In this document: positions 45,409-58,674 of the stretch, in pieces
Layout of the letters: every line of letters begins with the position of its first letter
Numbering within the stretch: position 1 is the first letter of the stretch
NCBI GenBank assembly: GCA_001910725.1
Contig: MJGA01000005.1
Location: forward strand, 1,550,001-1,614,000
DNA: 64,000 bases
Source: Phanerodontia chrysosporium
Lineage: Eukaryota > Basidiomycota > Agaricomycetes > Polyporales > Phanerochaetaceae
Reading direction: 5' to 3'
Program-made: the position numbers and the translations under genes
Notes under the pieces: generated by a model
The model's database searches: none
What the model saw: only the letters and a program-made list of their open reading frames with translations
Told to the model about the DNA's origin: nothing

Positions 45409-46054
45409 ATGAAGTTTTTTAGCTGGCTCCCTCTCCTGGCCCTGGCGACCTTTGCTCTTGCCGAGCAGGAGCGCGAACCGCCCACAGAACTCCAGATTGA
45501 GGTCACCTACAAGCCTGATGACTGCCCCGTAACTGCAAAGACTGGCGACGCAGTCAAGGTGCACTACGTGAGTGAAGTCGATGCAGAGCTGAGCGAATAT
45601 CATACTGAGACTTTGTCTAGACGGGTACTTTGTTCGACAACGGCAAGAAGTTTGACTCGAGGTAAGAGGATTGAGAATGACATACAAACTCATCTCATGA
45701 ACGAACTCGCTACCAGCCGGGACCGTGGACAGCCATTGCCCTTGACCCGTAAGTAGTATGCCCTGGCACGTCCATGCCCAGTGTACTGAACGTTCCCGCA
45801 GTTGGTATTGGGCAGGTCATCAAGGGCTGGGACGAGGGTCTGCAGGGCATGTGCCTTAACGAGAAGCGCATTCTCACCATCCCTTCGACTATGGCATACG
45901 GTTCGTCTCCTGCTCTGACCGCTTCGTGTTACGCTGAGGCACCCCACTACAAGGTTCCCGTGGTGCGGGAGGCGTCATCCCTCCAAATGCTGCACTCGTT
46001 TTCGACGTCGAGCTCGTTGGTCTTGACCCGAAGGCTCCGCGCGAGGAGCTGTAA
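45409..46054 (+). CDS. FPR2: ER-lumenal FKBP-type peptidyl-prolyl isomerase
   Basis: FKBP13/FKBP2-type proline isomerase of the secretory pathway. Five exons (45409-45567, 45621-45661, 45717-45748, 45802-45900, 45954-46054) give about 143 aa. A signal peptide [18 protein letters not shown] leads into the FK506-binding fold: [40 protein letters not shown] and [14 protein letters not shown]. It ends KAPREEL, where REEL resembles the KDEL/HDEL ER-retrieval signal, as RTEL does in human FKBP2. It is divergent from the Smr gene with 229 bp between starts. Confidence 0.92.
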
Positions 46055-46172
46055 TTATACAATCGCCTGCTTGATATATGCACGGATAGGATGGAACGAA
46101 TCGTATGTGCACGGGAGATTACTGGTACAGAGACTGTCCTGCGAGTATGACATGAAGCAAGACATGGCGAGA

Positions 46173-47796
<1,624 letters not shown>

Positions 47797-48031
47797 TGCG
47801 GGGTAGATGAGGAGGAGAACGAGGAAAGTATAACTTATAAGCGCAGGCGGGGCGCGCCTGAGGAGACACGGCGTGGGAAATGAGATCGCATTCGGCAACA
47901 CCTCTCACAGTTGCTTGTTTTGGTGCCCCTTGTTACTGAAGGTCAATGCCCTCGAGGAGTGTATCGCACGTTGCGCCCTTGCACTCGCTTTTGACCCCGT
48001 CGATGCCGTAGCGACTTTGACAATCCTCGCA

Positions 48032-49826
48032 ATGGCCTCAACCCAGCGACCCGTAGCCTCATTGTCGAGGGCGGTTCCTCAATCCACCGATCCTGACATT
48101 CCCGTCCGTCTCATGCACGGACCAAAGACTCTCCTCTCTCTCCCCGACGACGTGATGCTAGAGATCATCGCCTTTATTCGAGTGAATGATGTACTCTCCT
48201 TGAGACAGGTGCGCATCAGTCCGTTCCAAGCATGAGGTTGGCGCGAACTGACCGCGCGTCGTGTAGACATGTAAGAAGCTCTGCAAGCTCACAAAGTCGC
48301 GTTGGGTGTGGGCGAACGCGATGAGACAACATGTGATTCAGAAGGGACTCCCAATACCCGCGTCCATTTCAGGACTGAAGTCGCTCTCCGCGGCCCATCT
48401 CGAAGCACGCGTCGTCCACGCCGCGAAGGTGCATGACAACTGGTATTCGGCGCACCCAAAGCCACGGCAAGCTATTGAGTTCCAGGCAAGATGCATGATA
48501 GATGAAGCAGACGGCACGCCTGCCCACCCTGTCTCTCAAGTAGCATTCATGCATGCTAGAAGCGGAGAGTTCCTGCTCGTCGTGGCGGGGACGAGGTTGA
48601 CCTGCTGGGAAGTCCCACTCGACGGCTCTGGGGCGTACGAAGTCATGTGCGTGCACAAGAATGGGTTGTTCATCCAACAGGTCGTCGTCAATCAGGACGC
48701 GCATCAAGGCCGAGGCGAATTCGCATTTTGGGCTCGACGTTGGGGCGAGTGAGTAATTCCATTACCAGCAGACAGTCTCGCTCGCTGATATCCGAGGTAG
48801 AGACGGCACTGCAAAGCTGTATATCGCGTCTTTAGACACCTTCCGTGGTCGCATCGAAGTCAAGATGAGCTGCAGTGTGCCCTTGCAGATAGGATCGCCA
48901 CTGCACTTGATGGATGGCAACTTCCTCCTTTCGGGGTGTCCGCCTGTTCTATGGTTTCTTGCAACGCATCCTAAGAAGCCGAATAGGGTTTTACTGAATA
49001 GTAGTGTCCCTGTGGAGGTACGTGCGCTATAACTCTGGCGGGCTCTATTTGCTGATAAATACGATAGGGTTCGAACGCAGTACTCGCCGCAAAGATTATC
49101 GGGCAATACGTACTGGTGGCAAGAGAGCAAGAGCTCCTGCTATTCAGAATGCCAGACTACTCCCCTGAAGATGGCGTGAAGGGTTCCGCTAGCCTGCTGG
49201 CTACTTTCCATTTGGGCGAACGTGCTTGCGAAGCCGTGATTGTGACGCGTGGGGAACTTGGCACGAGTACTGCTTCCCCATTTTCGAAGTTCTGGACTAC
49301 CGGGACTGTCACAGTGCTGGCTCACTGCAAAGATGGAGGACCCAATACACTCGCGCAATACGACTTCGTACCGAATTTAGACCTTCGACCGGTCCCCGGT
49401 ACAAAGAAGATATTTCCCTTCATTATTCCTCCTGGTCCCACCCGAACCATCCCTGTTGCACCATCGTTCTGCGGCCTATCTATAAGGCCGAGTGGCAGGG
49501 GCTACTGGATACAAACCGACAACGTCGAAGCCAACCACATGAGGTACCCTGCACGATGCATCATGGGCTTCGACGTTGTGTCACCCCAGCAGGCCGACGC
49601 CATATCTGCGGAGCGTGACAACGTACTCCCCGCCAATCATTCCAACGACCAGCCTCAGGCCAATATCGTCCACTTCTGCGAAAGCCCGCTCTACGCCCGC
49701 CGATGCGACATGAGCCACATTCTACGGAAGCGTTATGCGTTTGGAGCGGTCGCTTTGGAGGACGTGATCGGGCGGTTGGCAATTGGGGACAAGGATGGCA
49801 GGATAGAGGTATTGGATTTCGCCTGA
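48032..49826 (+). CDS. F-box protein
   Basis: An N-terminal F-box (LLSLPDDVMLEIIAFIRVND, then LSLRQTCKKLCKLTKSRWVW across the intron 48209-48266) suggests a substrate adaptor of an SCF ubiquitin ligase. The remaining about 450 residues contain hydrophobic strand-like blocks such as FLLVVAGTRLTCWEVPLDG, YVLVAREQELLLFRMPDY and IGRLAIGDKDGRIEVLDFA, which look like a beta-propeller. No target is evident. Four exons are inferred; introns at about 48752-48801 and 49018-49069 restore one frame through to 49826. Start at 48032 by position before the F-box. Confidence 0.82.
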
Positions 49827-50997
49827 TGCCTTGCTGCGGGATCTTGACATTATGGTTACGGACTGTGTATTATCTTCCCTGGATGTAAAATGTATCTATA
49901 CTTTGTAGGCTGGCATGGAGCAGCCATTAGGCTGAGGCTGCAGAGTGAGGAAGAGGTGACGCGCAGAGCGCGTCTCGTGACGTGACCGCGATCTCAAGCG
50001 CTATAGGCACGTGGTAAATTACCTTTTCTGGTGCTTAGTCAGAACTGTACAGCGCAAGTCGTTGTTTAACCTTATTTTTTACACCTTTCACCCTCGCCGC
50101 CGACAACGTCAAGCACGATGGTACGCTGCTACTCTGCATGAATATACTACTGCAGTGCTGAAAGCGCACTTTCTGCCATATATCAGCCTTCCCAAAAGAC
50201 TTTCCGCACGAAGCGCATCCTCGCCAAGGCCTCGCGCCAGAACCGGTGAGCACACAGCGGCGTAGGGCGAAACGAGGGGATAGGAGGAACTGAAGGATGT
50301 ATTAATAGGCCCATTCCCCAGTGGTTCCGTCTGAAGTCGGACACTAAGATCCAGGTGCGTCACAATATCTGTGAAATACGCGATTCCGAAGCTGAAGTGT
50401 GCCCGGCAATCTGTAGTACAACGCCAAGAGGCGTCACTGGAGGCGCACCAAGCTCAACATCTAAACTCGCTCCGTGTACTTCAATGTTCGATGTTGGCTT
50501 CGCCGCTGCTGCGGACCAGCTAGGAGAGAGACCCCCATGACCCCACCGCCTTCCACGCACGCATTTATGTATCATCCCGCTATCGCTCGGTTCTATGGCT
50601 ATTCGCTCTGCATGAATTATGGCATAAATGCTTGACGGCGCGCTCTCCTGCTCCTCTGTACCCGCTCTTGTGAATTATCGATCGTTCTACAGAACTCAAA
50701 ATACCCGACTTGGAATCCTCTTGACCCTGCCTGGCTATAGTGCAATTAGGTCTATGGCTTAGCTGCGCTAAGCCATTGTCCGATGAGTAAGGTGCGCACA
50801 ATCACTCACAAGTACAAGAGCCATCGCATATATGAACTGTGAGGTGCGTGGTTGCCGTCACTGAAACTCAGACTAGCAGACACGACTATACAAGGCATAT
50901 TCTTAGTAAGATATCATGGCTTCTCCTGCAGATTCCAGAGTGACCTCTCAACACCAATCGGATTCACATGGATATAGAGCGGTATGCGCCCATGCTC
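49827..50997. other. Intergenic region between convergent genes
   Basis: About 1.17 kb, unusually long for two convergent genes here. Short frames have no recognisable content, and I could not find a tRNA or transposon end. An unannotated non-coding gene cannot be excluded. Confidence 0.45.
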
Positions 50998-53900
50998 TCA
51001 ACCGTTGCCAGTCCAAGCACGTCCATGCCTACCAACAAACTCAATCAGCTGCCAAACTTGTGTCAGTTTATCGCCAAACAGCATCTACTTGTGCGAGGGC
51101 TACTCACCAAAGAATACTCGTGAGGGTCAATCCGTCCTCCGGCTCTCATCTCGCGCATACCGTGTCGACGTTCGAACAATCTGCTCGCCAGCTCCGCATC
51201 CGAGATTTGCACCTCGCGCTTCTGGGAAAACAACTCGCGCAGGTCCTCGAGGAGCCATCCTGGCTTGCGCACTGGCACTGGCTTCTTCGCTCCCGGCGCG
51301 ACCTCGCGAGTAGGCGAAGGCGTCTGCGGCGGAGAGGGGATAGACGCGCCAACTGCCGGCGAGTGTGCTGGCGGGGGTGCTCGAGAACGTGCAGGTATCA
51401 CGATCTTCGCTCGCCCGTTGTCTCCTGTGGACGCAGCCGTTCTCGTTGCGGCTGGAGGTGCAGGCGCAGGCTCGCCAGAGTGCGCGTCGTTTGGATTCGT
51501 ACGTGGCGGCGGGCCGAGGCTCCTCGGAGCCCTTGGCAACTGTTTGGCTTGAGTTGAATCGGTGGCCGTGCCCTTGCGTCGCCATTCCGAGAACTTGCGA
51601 ACGACCTCTTGCTGAAATGCCTCGTCGTAGCCTACACACTTGAAGCGCCAGATATAGATACGCTGTGCAAGACATCAGTAACAATTCTTCGTTCAACATG
51701 CTTTCTCCGACCTGTGCTCCCGATGAATATGCTTGTATGATGCGCTGAACCTCATCCTCGGTTGGTTTTGGACGTTCCTTCTTAGACTTCCCGTGCAAAC
51801 GAGTCCGGATGCTCGCAGCCTCATTGAAGACTTCGTCATCGGTAGGCTCTCGACCCAGCCGCTCCCGCAGAATGATACGACTGCGCAAGGGAATGTACTT
51901 GTCCGCTGTCGCGATATCTATCGCCCACGTACGCTTCGTCTACAATTCACATGTCAGAGATCCAGCGCCACCTCTACGAGACGGAAGACTCGCCTTCTCT
52001 GATAGACTGTCCCATTCTTCCTTGGATAGCGGCTCAGCGGGTTCCGTAACGTAGTCGCCCATGTACCCCCACATAGATTCGCCGATCCCGACCATAAGCT
52101 TCAAACATGGGATACTTGGGTTGTCCCATGGCACCGTGTCGAGCGCACGGCAAAGCAGGCCATTTTGCCCCGGCACCTGCGGTGCCTCGGGATTGCGCTT
52201 GAGCGTCGGATACACGAGATGATGCTGGTGTCCGCCCGTGGAGGCTCGCTTGTGCGGCGAGATGACAGGGAAGAGCGCCTGTGAGTTTCCACCGTACGCG
52301 TCAGACATGAATTTGCGGGTCACGACGACGTCGCGAGTCCGCATCTCAAGTTTCACTTCGCGTCCTTCAAGACCATCGAGCCGGCGATGGATACCTGGGA
52401 GGGGGATGAGCTCGAGTTCGGCCTTGTCCTTCTTGACATCCTCCCGCATCCGCAGAGGAGGACTCGGACGAGGTTCTCGTTTGGCGCTTTGATCACGATC
52501 CTGCGTCAGATTGGTGTCAAATCCACGAAGCGCGTCGTGAAACAAGACTATTTGACGTACCCTTGATGCTGCTGAGGCTGAACTCGAAGCTTGTCCTGGT
52601 GGAAGTGGCCGTCGTCGCGGCGAGATCACGATAGTCAACCTCTCGGGATTGCTCGAACCCGGCTTCGATGCAAACGCGGTTCCCCAAGATCGTGGAGTGT
52701 TGGGGGGTTTGACACCGTCACGAGTTGCCAACGTGTTCGTAGGTGACTTGTTGATGACGGTTCCCGATCCTCGCGCGGTAGATGGGGTCGACTGAAGTGT
52801 TGATGATGTCTGCAAAGCATCTGCCGCTGTGCTCGATGCAGCGAGCGAACGTCGCTGATCCTCGGCGACCGCAGCGTGTGCAGGGTCACTGTCGTCATTG
52901 TCATCGTCGCCGTCGTCGTAGTCACTGCCTATGTCAGTGAGGTCTGACAACTCGTCAGAGCCAAATGCAGTTTCATACTGCGCGTCATCTGGTGTAGATG
53001 CCGCTTGACGTGCATTGCCTATCTCTCCTGTGTCTTGCACAAACTCCTCTGCTAGAGGCACGGCGGACCGTATACGGGAACGCGTCTCTGTATCCAAGTC
53101 AATGAGCACCACACACTGCAGTTTCCGCTGATCCACGCGAGGCCTCTTTTGTGGGGGCGGAGCGGGAGCATCCTCAGGTTTTCGTTTTTCCCCAAGAGCC
53201 TGAGTTGCAGATGCTGGCTCAGACGAAGTAGGCGGAGATTGTGAGATCGCGGACTGAGTGGGTGGATTCGGTTGTGATGCATTGGACTCTTTTCTATGCG
53301 AAGGCGCGACAAGAAGAGGTAGATACTTCTTGTACGACAGCGTTAGCGTACCGCACACCTATGCATTGCTAGCGCTCACGCGAGGGGGGTTGTTCAGCTT
53401 TCGCTTCCTCTTCGGCTGAGAAGTCTTTCGAAGGACGACCGTATCGTCGTCTGAATTGAGAGCATGCTCTGAAGCCGTACTCGTGTTACCAGTGGCAGTA
53501 GGCAGCTTGCCCGAGTTGTTTGCCTTGGAGTTGGAAGGTGGATGGACAATAGCGAGCTGCTGGGAGGCGTTGCCTAGCCTTGGGTCTCCAGACTTCGTAG
53601 GAGCAGGCTGTCTGCCCTGAGTGTCTTGCTCGGGTTGTCTCCCTTTCTGTGAACGCGCTTAACCACGGAGCATGAGGGCGAAAACGCACTCCATACCTTC
53701 GACGCGTCGTGAACCTTCCTTGTCCCCGTAGCGACTTCGGACTGGGATATATGCGCATTATTTGGAGGGTCCTCAGTAGCAAAGTCCACGGGCGAATCGA
53801 CAGTAATGTTCTCATACGCAACGCTTTGTGATACAAGCGCATTCATTTCTTTGTGCGGACCGCTCGCCGACGCGTCCGGCACCGCCAAGGGGAGCTGCGA

Positions 53901-54167
53901 TGGTCCTGCCACTGGCAGGCCCGCATTCATAGGAGCCTCCCGCGTCACTGGCGCGCCGACATGTGTCCTCAGAGGAGGCATCACCTGCAAGGAACCCTGG
54001 GACATGCGCAGGAGCGTAGCCTCGATGCCATCGATCCGCGTGGCAAGCCGCTCGACGTTCCTGTTTGTGTCCGAGATCGCCTGGAGCATCTGTCCTTGCT
54101 TCTCAATGGTTGCGGCGAGCAGCTGCACGAGCACGCTCGTGTCGGAGCCCGGCAAGGCGTTCGCCAT
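50998..54167 (-). CDS. DUF6697-domain protein, probably nuclear
   Basis: Starts MANALPGSDTSVLVQLLAAT with a predicted short coiled coil. A long disordered region follows with acidic (YDDGDDDNDDSD) and basic stretches (KRKPED, QPKRKRKL). The conserved part, MWGYMGDYVTEPAEPLSKEEW, LRERLGREPTDDEV, EVQRIIQAY and WRFKCVGYDEAFQ, resembles the basidiomycete DUF6697 domain. Introns joining DASK to GRQPEQDTQG and NNPPR to VCGTLTLS show that this is one gene rather than two. I extend the end to 50998 because a good intron joins HEYSL to LIEFVGRHGRAW. Function unknown; the C-terminal stretch is faintly Myb-like. Confidence 0.75.
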
Positions 54168-54718
54168 GATGTCTTGTCCTCGCCCAGGCTAGGTATATCG
54201 TGGTATGTGGCGGGCGTGTCGCTATTGACGGAACAAGTCCAGGTATATCTCAGCTTGAAGAATGCCAGATGATCGCCGCCGAGTAGTCGTTCGAAAAGCG
54301 AGATGGGTATACAATGAAGGTGGAGGTCAAAGATCTAGAGAGAGCCTCACACGCGGGGTAGCGCGCAGTGAGATCTCATCGGGAACTGCAGTATACTACC
54401 TGGTGTTCTGATGCAATTCAGGTGAAGTCTTGCCTTGAAAGTAGCCCGCGAGACCGTCGAAGTGCTGAAGCTACTCTTGACCCTTTGAGAGTAAATGGGT
54501 ACAGCCTTTATTCTACCATACAGGAACTAAATGCAAACCGCCGTTGTCGCTTCTCAGCACTCGTGTCGCCACACACGTCGATTAGTAGATGTGTTCGTTA
54601 ATCGACTGTAATATACATCCTCGCTTGGACTGCTATATGATGCTAATTGTACAGATACATTTGTGCCTGAGAGAGAAAGGTATGCCTGGGAAGGAGAGGT
54701 ATGGACATGTGGACGTGC
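54168..54718. other. Intergenic region
   Basis: About 550 bp upstream of the DUF6697 gene and downstream of malate synthase. Nothing recognised. Confidence 0.5.
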
Positions 54719-56541
54719 TTAGAGCGCACTTCGCAAGAACTGAGGCGGGCATCCGTCGGCAATGGCGAGGTACGACATGAGGTCGCTGGTCAAGAACTCG
54801 CTCGGCCAGTCCTGGCGGACCTGCTTCTTGAGGTAGCGTGCGACGATGTCGAGGTTCTTCTCCGTGATGGAGCCGCCCTTGAGCGTCGGCACGACCTCGT
54901 CGACGACGCGGTCGATGTACTCTGCCGTCACGTGCTCGCCCGTGTCCATGCGCGAGCCGTACTTGACGTACTGCCAGAGCTGCACGCGCGTGATCTCCGC
55001 CGTCGCAGCATCCTCCATGAGATGGTTCAAGGGAATGCAGCCGTTGCCGCCGACCCACGCCGCGCTGTACGCGAGCGAGGTTGCGACGCTGGAGCGTACA
55101 CCAGCTGCGGTGATCTTTCCAGGCACAGAAGTGTTGAGAAGATCAGCAGCTGTGACCCTGACATCCTCACGGCGCACATGGTACTGAAGGAGAGCGTCAG
55201 TCAGGGGAAAGAGCTCAAGCTGCGCTTCTTAACTCACCTGGTTCGGACCAACCATGTGCTCGTTGAAGATTTCCATGGCAATCTGGTTGATAAGTGGGTG
55301 CGCGATCCAGGTGCCGTCGTGGCCGTTCTTGACCTCGCGCAGCTTGTCCGCACGGACTTTGTTCATGGCGATTTCGTTCGCCTTCGGGTCATCCTTGATC
55401 GGAATCTGCGCAGACATGCCGCCCATGGCGGCCACCTTGCGTCTGTGGCACGTCTGGATGAGGAGGCGGACGTAGGCGTCCATGAACGGAACCTCCATGG
55501 TGACATCTGAGCGGTCGGGAGGACAGCTGTACGATCTGCACGGCGGCGCTTGATAAAGCTGAAGATGTAATCCCACCTGTCGACCGCGTTAGATAACGAA
55601 CTGCTGATTAGATCTCGAGGTTTACTCACCGTCCGCAGTTGAGTCCCGAGGAGTGCTCACGGAGCTCGAACAAAATCTCCTCCATTTGGAAAGCAGCAGG
55701 TAGGGTCTCGATGAGAACAGTCGCACGGATGGTTCCGTGTGGCATGCCGATGTACGACTGCGAGAAGTTGAAGATGTCGTTCCAAAGGCGGGCCTCCTTG
55801 TAGTGCTCCATCTTGGGAAGATAGAAGTATGGCCGTATCCACGCGCGACGAGCTCCTTGGCGTTGTGGAAGAAGTAGAGCGCGAAGTCGAAGATAGATCC
55901 TGATACTGGCTGATTGTCGACCGTGACGCGAGGCTCGTCGAGGTGCCATCCCCTCGGCCTGAAGTAAAGATGAGCGGCGCCCTCGAGTGAAGACTGAATG
56001 TGGCGTACCTGACGATAAGGACGGCAGGGTTCTGGCTGAGCTTGTACGACTTGCCGCCGGTCTCAAAGTCGATCTGTCGACGAATCGCATCGCGCAAGTT
56101 GACCTGACCATTGAGCAGATTCGCGAATGTAGGCGCGTTCGAGTCTGCGCGAGTTGTCAGCGTGTGGCAATGAATAGAGAACGCCGAACGTACCTTCAAA
56201 GTCCGCCATGAAGGTCTTTGCACCACTGTTGAGCGCGTTGATCACCATCTTCCTGTCCGGAGGACCGGTGATCTCGACCCTCCTATCCTCGAGCCCTGGA
56301 GCAGGAGGAGCGCACAACCATGTCGGGTCGGCACGAATGTTCGCGGTCTCGGGAGGGAAGTCGAGGGGACGCCAGAGTCCAGGCGTTGCTGCGCGACGGT
56401 GCGCGCGACGAGGAGGCTCTGGCGGGTGGACTCGAACGTCCTGTGGAGGGCGGCGAGGAACTTGAGCGCGTCGTCGGTGAGGATCTGGCTCTGGGCCTGC
56501 TGGGCCTCCTTGGAGAGAATTTGTACGCCAGGGACGGGCAT
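54719..56541 (-). CDS. MLS1: Malate synthase (three apparent frameshifts)
   Basis: Glyoxylate-cycle enzyme joining glyoxylate and acetyl-CoA. Starts [17 protein letters not shown]. Conserved blocks are [50 protein letters not shown], the active-site region [50 protein letters not shown] and [20 protein letters not shown]. Frame must be restored by one base at 56365-56368 (GGGG), 55831-55834 (GGCC) and 55517-55519 (GGG); all are C/G runs, so sequencing error is likelier than pseudogenisation. It ends FLRSAL; SAL is not a consensus peroxisomal PTS1 (SKL-type), so peroxisomal targeting is uncertain. Confidence 0.93.
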
Positions 56542-57461
56542 GTTTGTGTCGAGGTGCGGTGGGTGGATAGGAGGGGTTGTCAGGAGGCAGCATGAGAGGA
56601 GAGCGAGTATTTGTACGTTCGCCACGGCACCCCGTCGACGCCATCTCGAGACCCAAGACGGATTCCGAACGTCATGCCTCTGGGCGGAATTCACATGTCC
56701 GCAGGCGCCCGACGGAGCCTGTTGCCGTTTGCGGGAACTCTACCGACGGAACGGCTGCCTCTCGGTATCCCGCGACTGCTCGACGACCTCCGTGTCGAGA
56801 ATTATCAGCCGAATTTGACGATCTTGTCCATATCCAAAATACTTTGAAGATGGTGTTCCGGCCAGCTTCGAAGCCCGGATAGGAGCGCCTTCATTCTGCG
56901 GAAGAGGCACGGACGGCCCCATGGGTCACATTGCCACACCTCGTTCCTCACACTGCAAAATTGTTTTGCATCTAGGCAGAGCCCGTCTGTAATACTAAGG
57001 AAAGCGGAGCGTTCCTACCTCCTCGGCTTCAACCACCGACGGCTCATTCGTGCCATCTCCGTTTTCAACGCAGCTCCGCTGATGTGCGCGGACCCGTGTA
57101 GAGTTCTCCGAAGTGTGTCCAAGATGATTGGTGAGATACAGCCCTTGCTCGGTCACTATCGGTTGCGACAAGTCCCATGAGCTTTGCTGCTTGTCTAAGT
57201 GGCGCTTGTCTGACCTCTCACGTCCACGCGTCGCCTGCACGAGGACATGAGTGTCACCAGGAGTGCCGTTCGGCATGGGTAAGTCCTGTTTTTCTGAGAT
57301 CACACCTGAGAGCTGAGAAAGCAGATACAACACATCAATACAGAGCTCGTGCACGAATAAGGACATCGGTTCAGGCTATCATGAAGTCTTTTTGCTAGAT
57401 GCAGACTTCTCCTGTTCTGGGACAGGAACTGCCGTCGGTTCCGCCGACCCTGCATAAAGGA
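56542..57461. other. Intergenic region upstream of malate synthase
   Basis: About 920 bp. A 123-codon minus-strand frame (56995-57366) has no recognised homology and no splice support, so it is not called. Confidence 0.5.
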
Positions 57462-58168
57462 TCAACCATTTGTATAGCTGCCACAGCGGGGAACCGCACC
57501 TGATGCAAGGTCTCTAACGACACGTTCTCCGACCTTGATCACCCTGCGGCACGCCATCTGCCACACCCCGCAGCTCACAGAGCCAGCGGGCGCGAAGGGG
57601 AAGGAGAGCCACCACGTCAGAGGTCCGAACCATCCTGGTGGCAGGAAGAAGACGGCAGCTTTGCGGTACCACCAGCCCACGAAGAATTGGAGGCCGGCCG
57701 TGAGCACCCACACGAGGGTGTTGAACTTGAGCGAGAAGGACGTTTTGCTGGACGAGAGCTCTCCATCTTCAGATAGACACATAGTCAGATACGGAAGAGC
57801 CGCGCGGCGGCCATGCGCTTTGTGACGAGTGCCGCAGAGACACGGTGACTCACTGAGCTTCTCCAGCTCTGCCAGCCCCTTGTCCACGCTCCTCCTCAGC
57901 TTCGCCCACTTCGCGAACTGATCTTGCGCGCTCGTCTGCATAAGCTCCTTCTTATTCACTAGAATCTCTGACTTGAGCTTCTTTTGCTGCGCGACTTTGG
58001 CGGAGTAGAACAGTCGCAGGTACACGGCATACGCCTGTTCCGAGGTTCAGCTCGGGACGCGGAACGGGGACAGAAGGGACTCACCAGCTCAAGCAGCACA
58101 GACTTGCCTATCCATGAGATAAGCTCGGTCACAAACACGAGAGCGAATATAGTGAGAATGAGAGACAT
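57462..58168 (-). CDS. GET1: GET1/WRB tail-anchored protein insertase subunit
   Basis: ER membrane receptor for Get3 that inserts tail-anchored proteins. Starts [20 protein letters not shown] (first membrane helix), then a cytosolic coiled coil [24 protein letters not shown] (here [18 protein letters not shown]), and two further helices containing [20 protein letters not shown] and [20 protein letters not shown]. Three exons: 58085-58168, 57854-58034 and 57462-57766. The second intron (57767-57853, 87 nt) is in frame, so ignoring it adds 29 false residues. The start at 58168 is set by homology. Confidence 0.92.
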
Positions 58169-58386
58169 GGGAGAGATTGGTCGCGCATGCACGCGCGTAA
58201 CAGGTCGATGACACGCCAGCAATGTTGGGCGCGTACTCTGTTTGCGCATGTTAGGATCACAAGCTCTTGCCTTATTCGGTCGATCATCCAAGCATTAGCG
58301 CCCTCCTCTGATACGCTGGCCTCAAGCACTCAAAACCGTTTTGCCGCGTAAAATGGAGTTTTACATGACCGCAGGAAGACGAAATT

Positions 58387-58392
58387 AAAAAA
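58387..58392 (-). terminator. RNA polymerase III terminator of tRNA-Val
   Basis: Six T on the minus strand directly after the tRNA 3' end. Confidence 0.8.
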
Positions 58393-58466
58393 TGAGTCGG
58401 CCCAGGTTCGAACTGAGGACCTTCTGTGTGTTAGACAGATGCGATAACCAACTACGCCACCGACCC
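58393..58466 (-). tRNA. tRNA-Val(AAC)
   Basis: Intronless cloverleaf: acceptor GGGTCGG/CCGACTC with one G-T pair, anticodon stem TCTGT/ACAGA with loop CTAACAC (anticodon AAC), T loop TTCGAAC, discriminator A. Confidence 0.94.
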
Positions 58467-58674
58467 GTTGAAATGGATTGCATGGAATCACTGTAGTGCG
58501 CACATACTTTAGGATTGCATCTACAGTTCAACGCTCGACACTTCAACACTGTGTCCCGCGCACTACGTTCAAGGTGAGCGGTAGATTCAAGATACAGTTG
58601 GAGTTCTGATTAACCAAGTGCATACGAATATCAACGGATGACAGACGTAGTGATACATTGACAAATTCATGATT

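Noticed and set aside
45180..45506. Upstream extension of the Smr-domain frame past the ATG at 45179
   Set aside because: It would overlap the divergent FKBP start region, is low quality, and the hydrophobic N-terminus begins exactly at MENIIAIAA.
56995..57366. 123-codon minus-strand frame upstream of malate synthase
   Set aside because: Composition is unremarkable, no motifs or introns, and it lies where the malate synthase promoter is expected.
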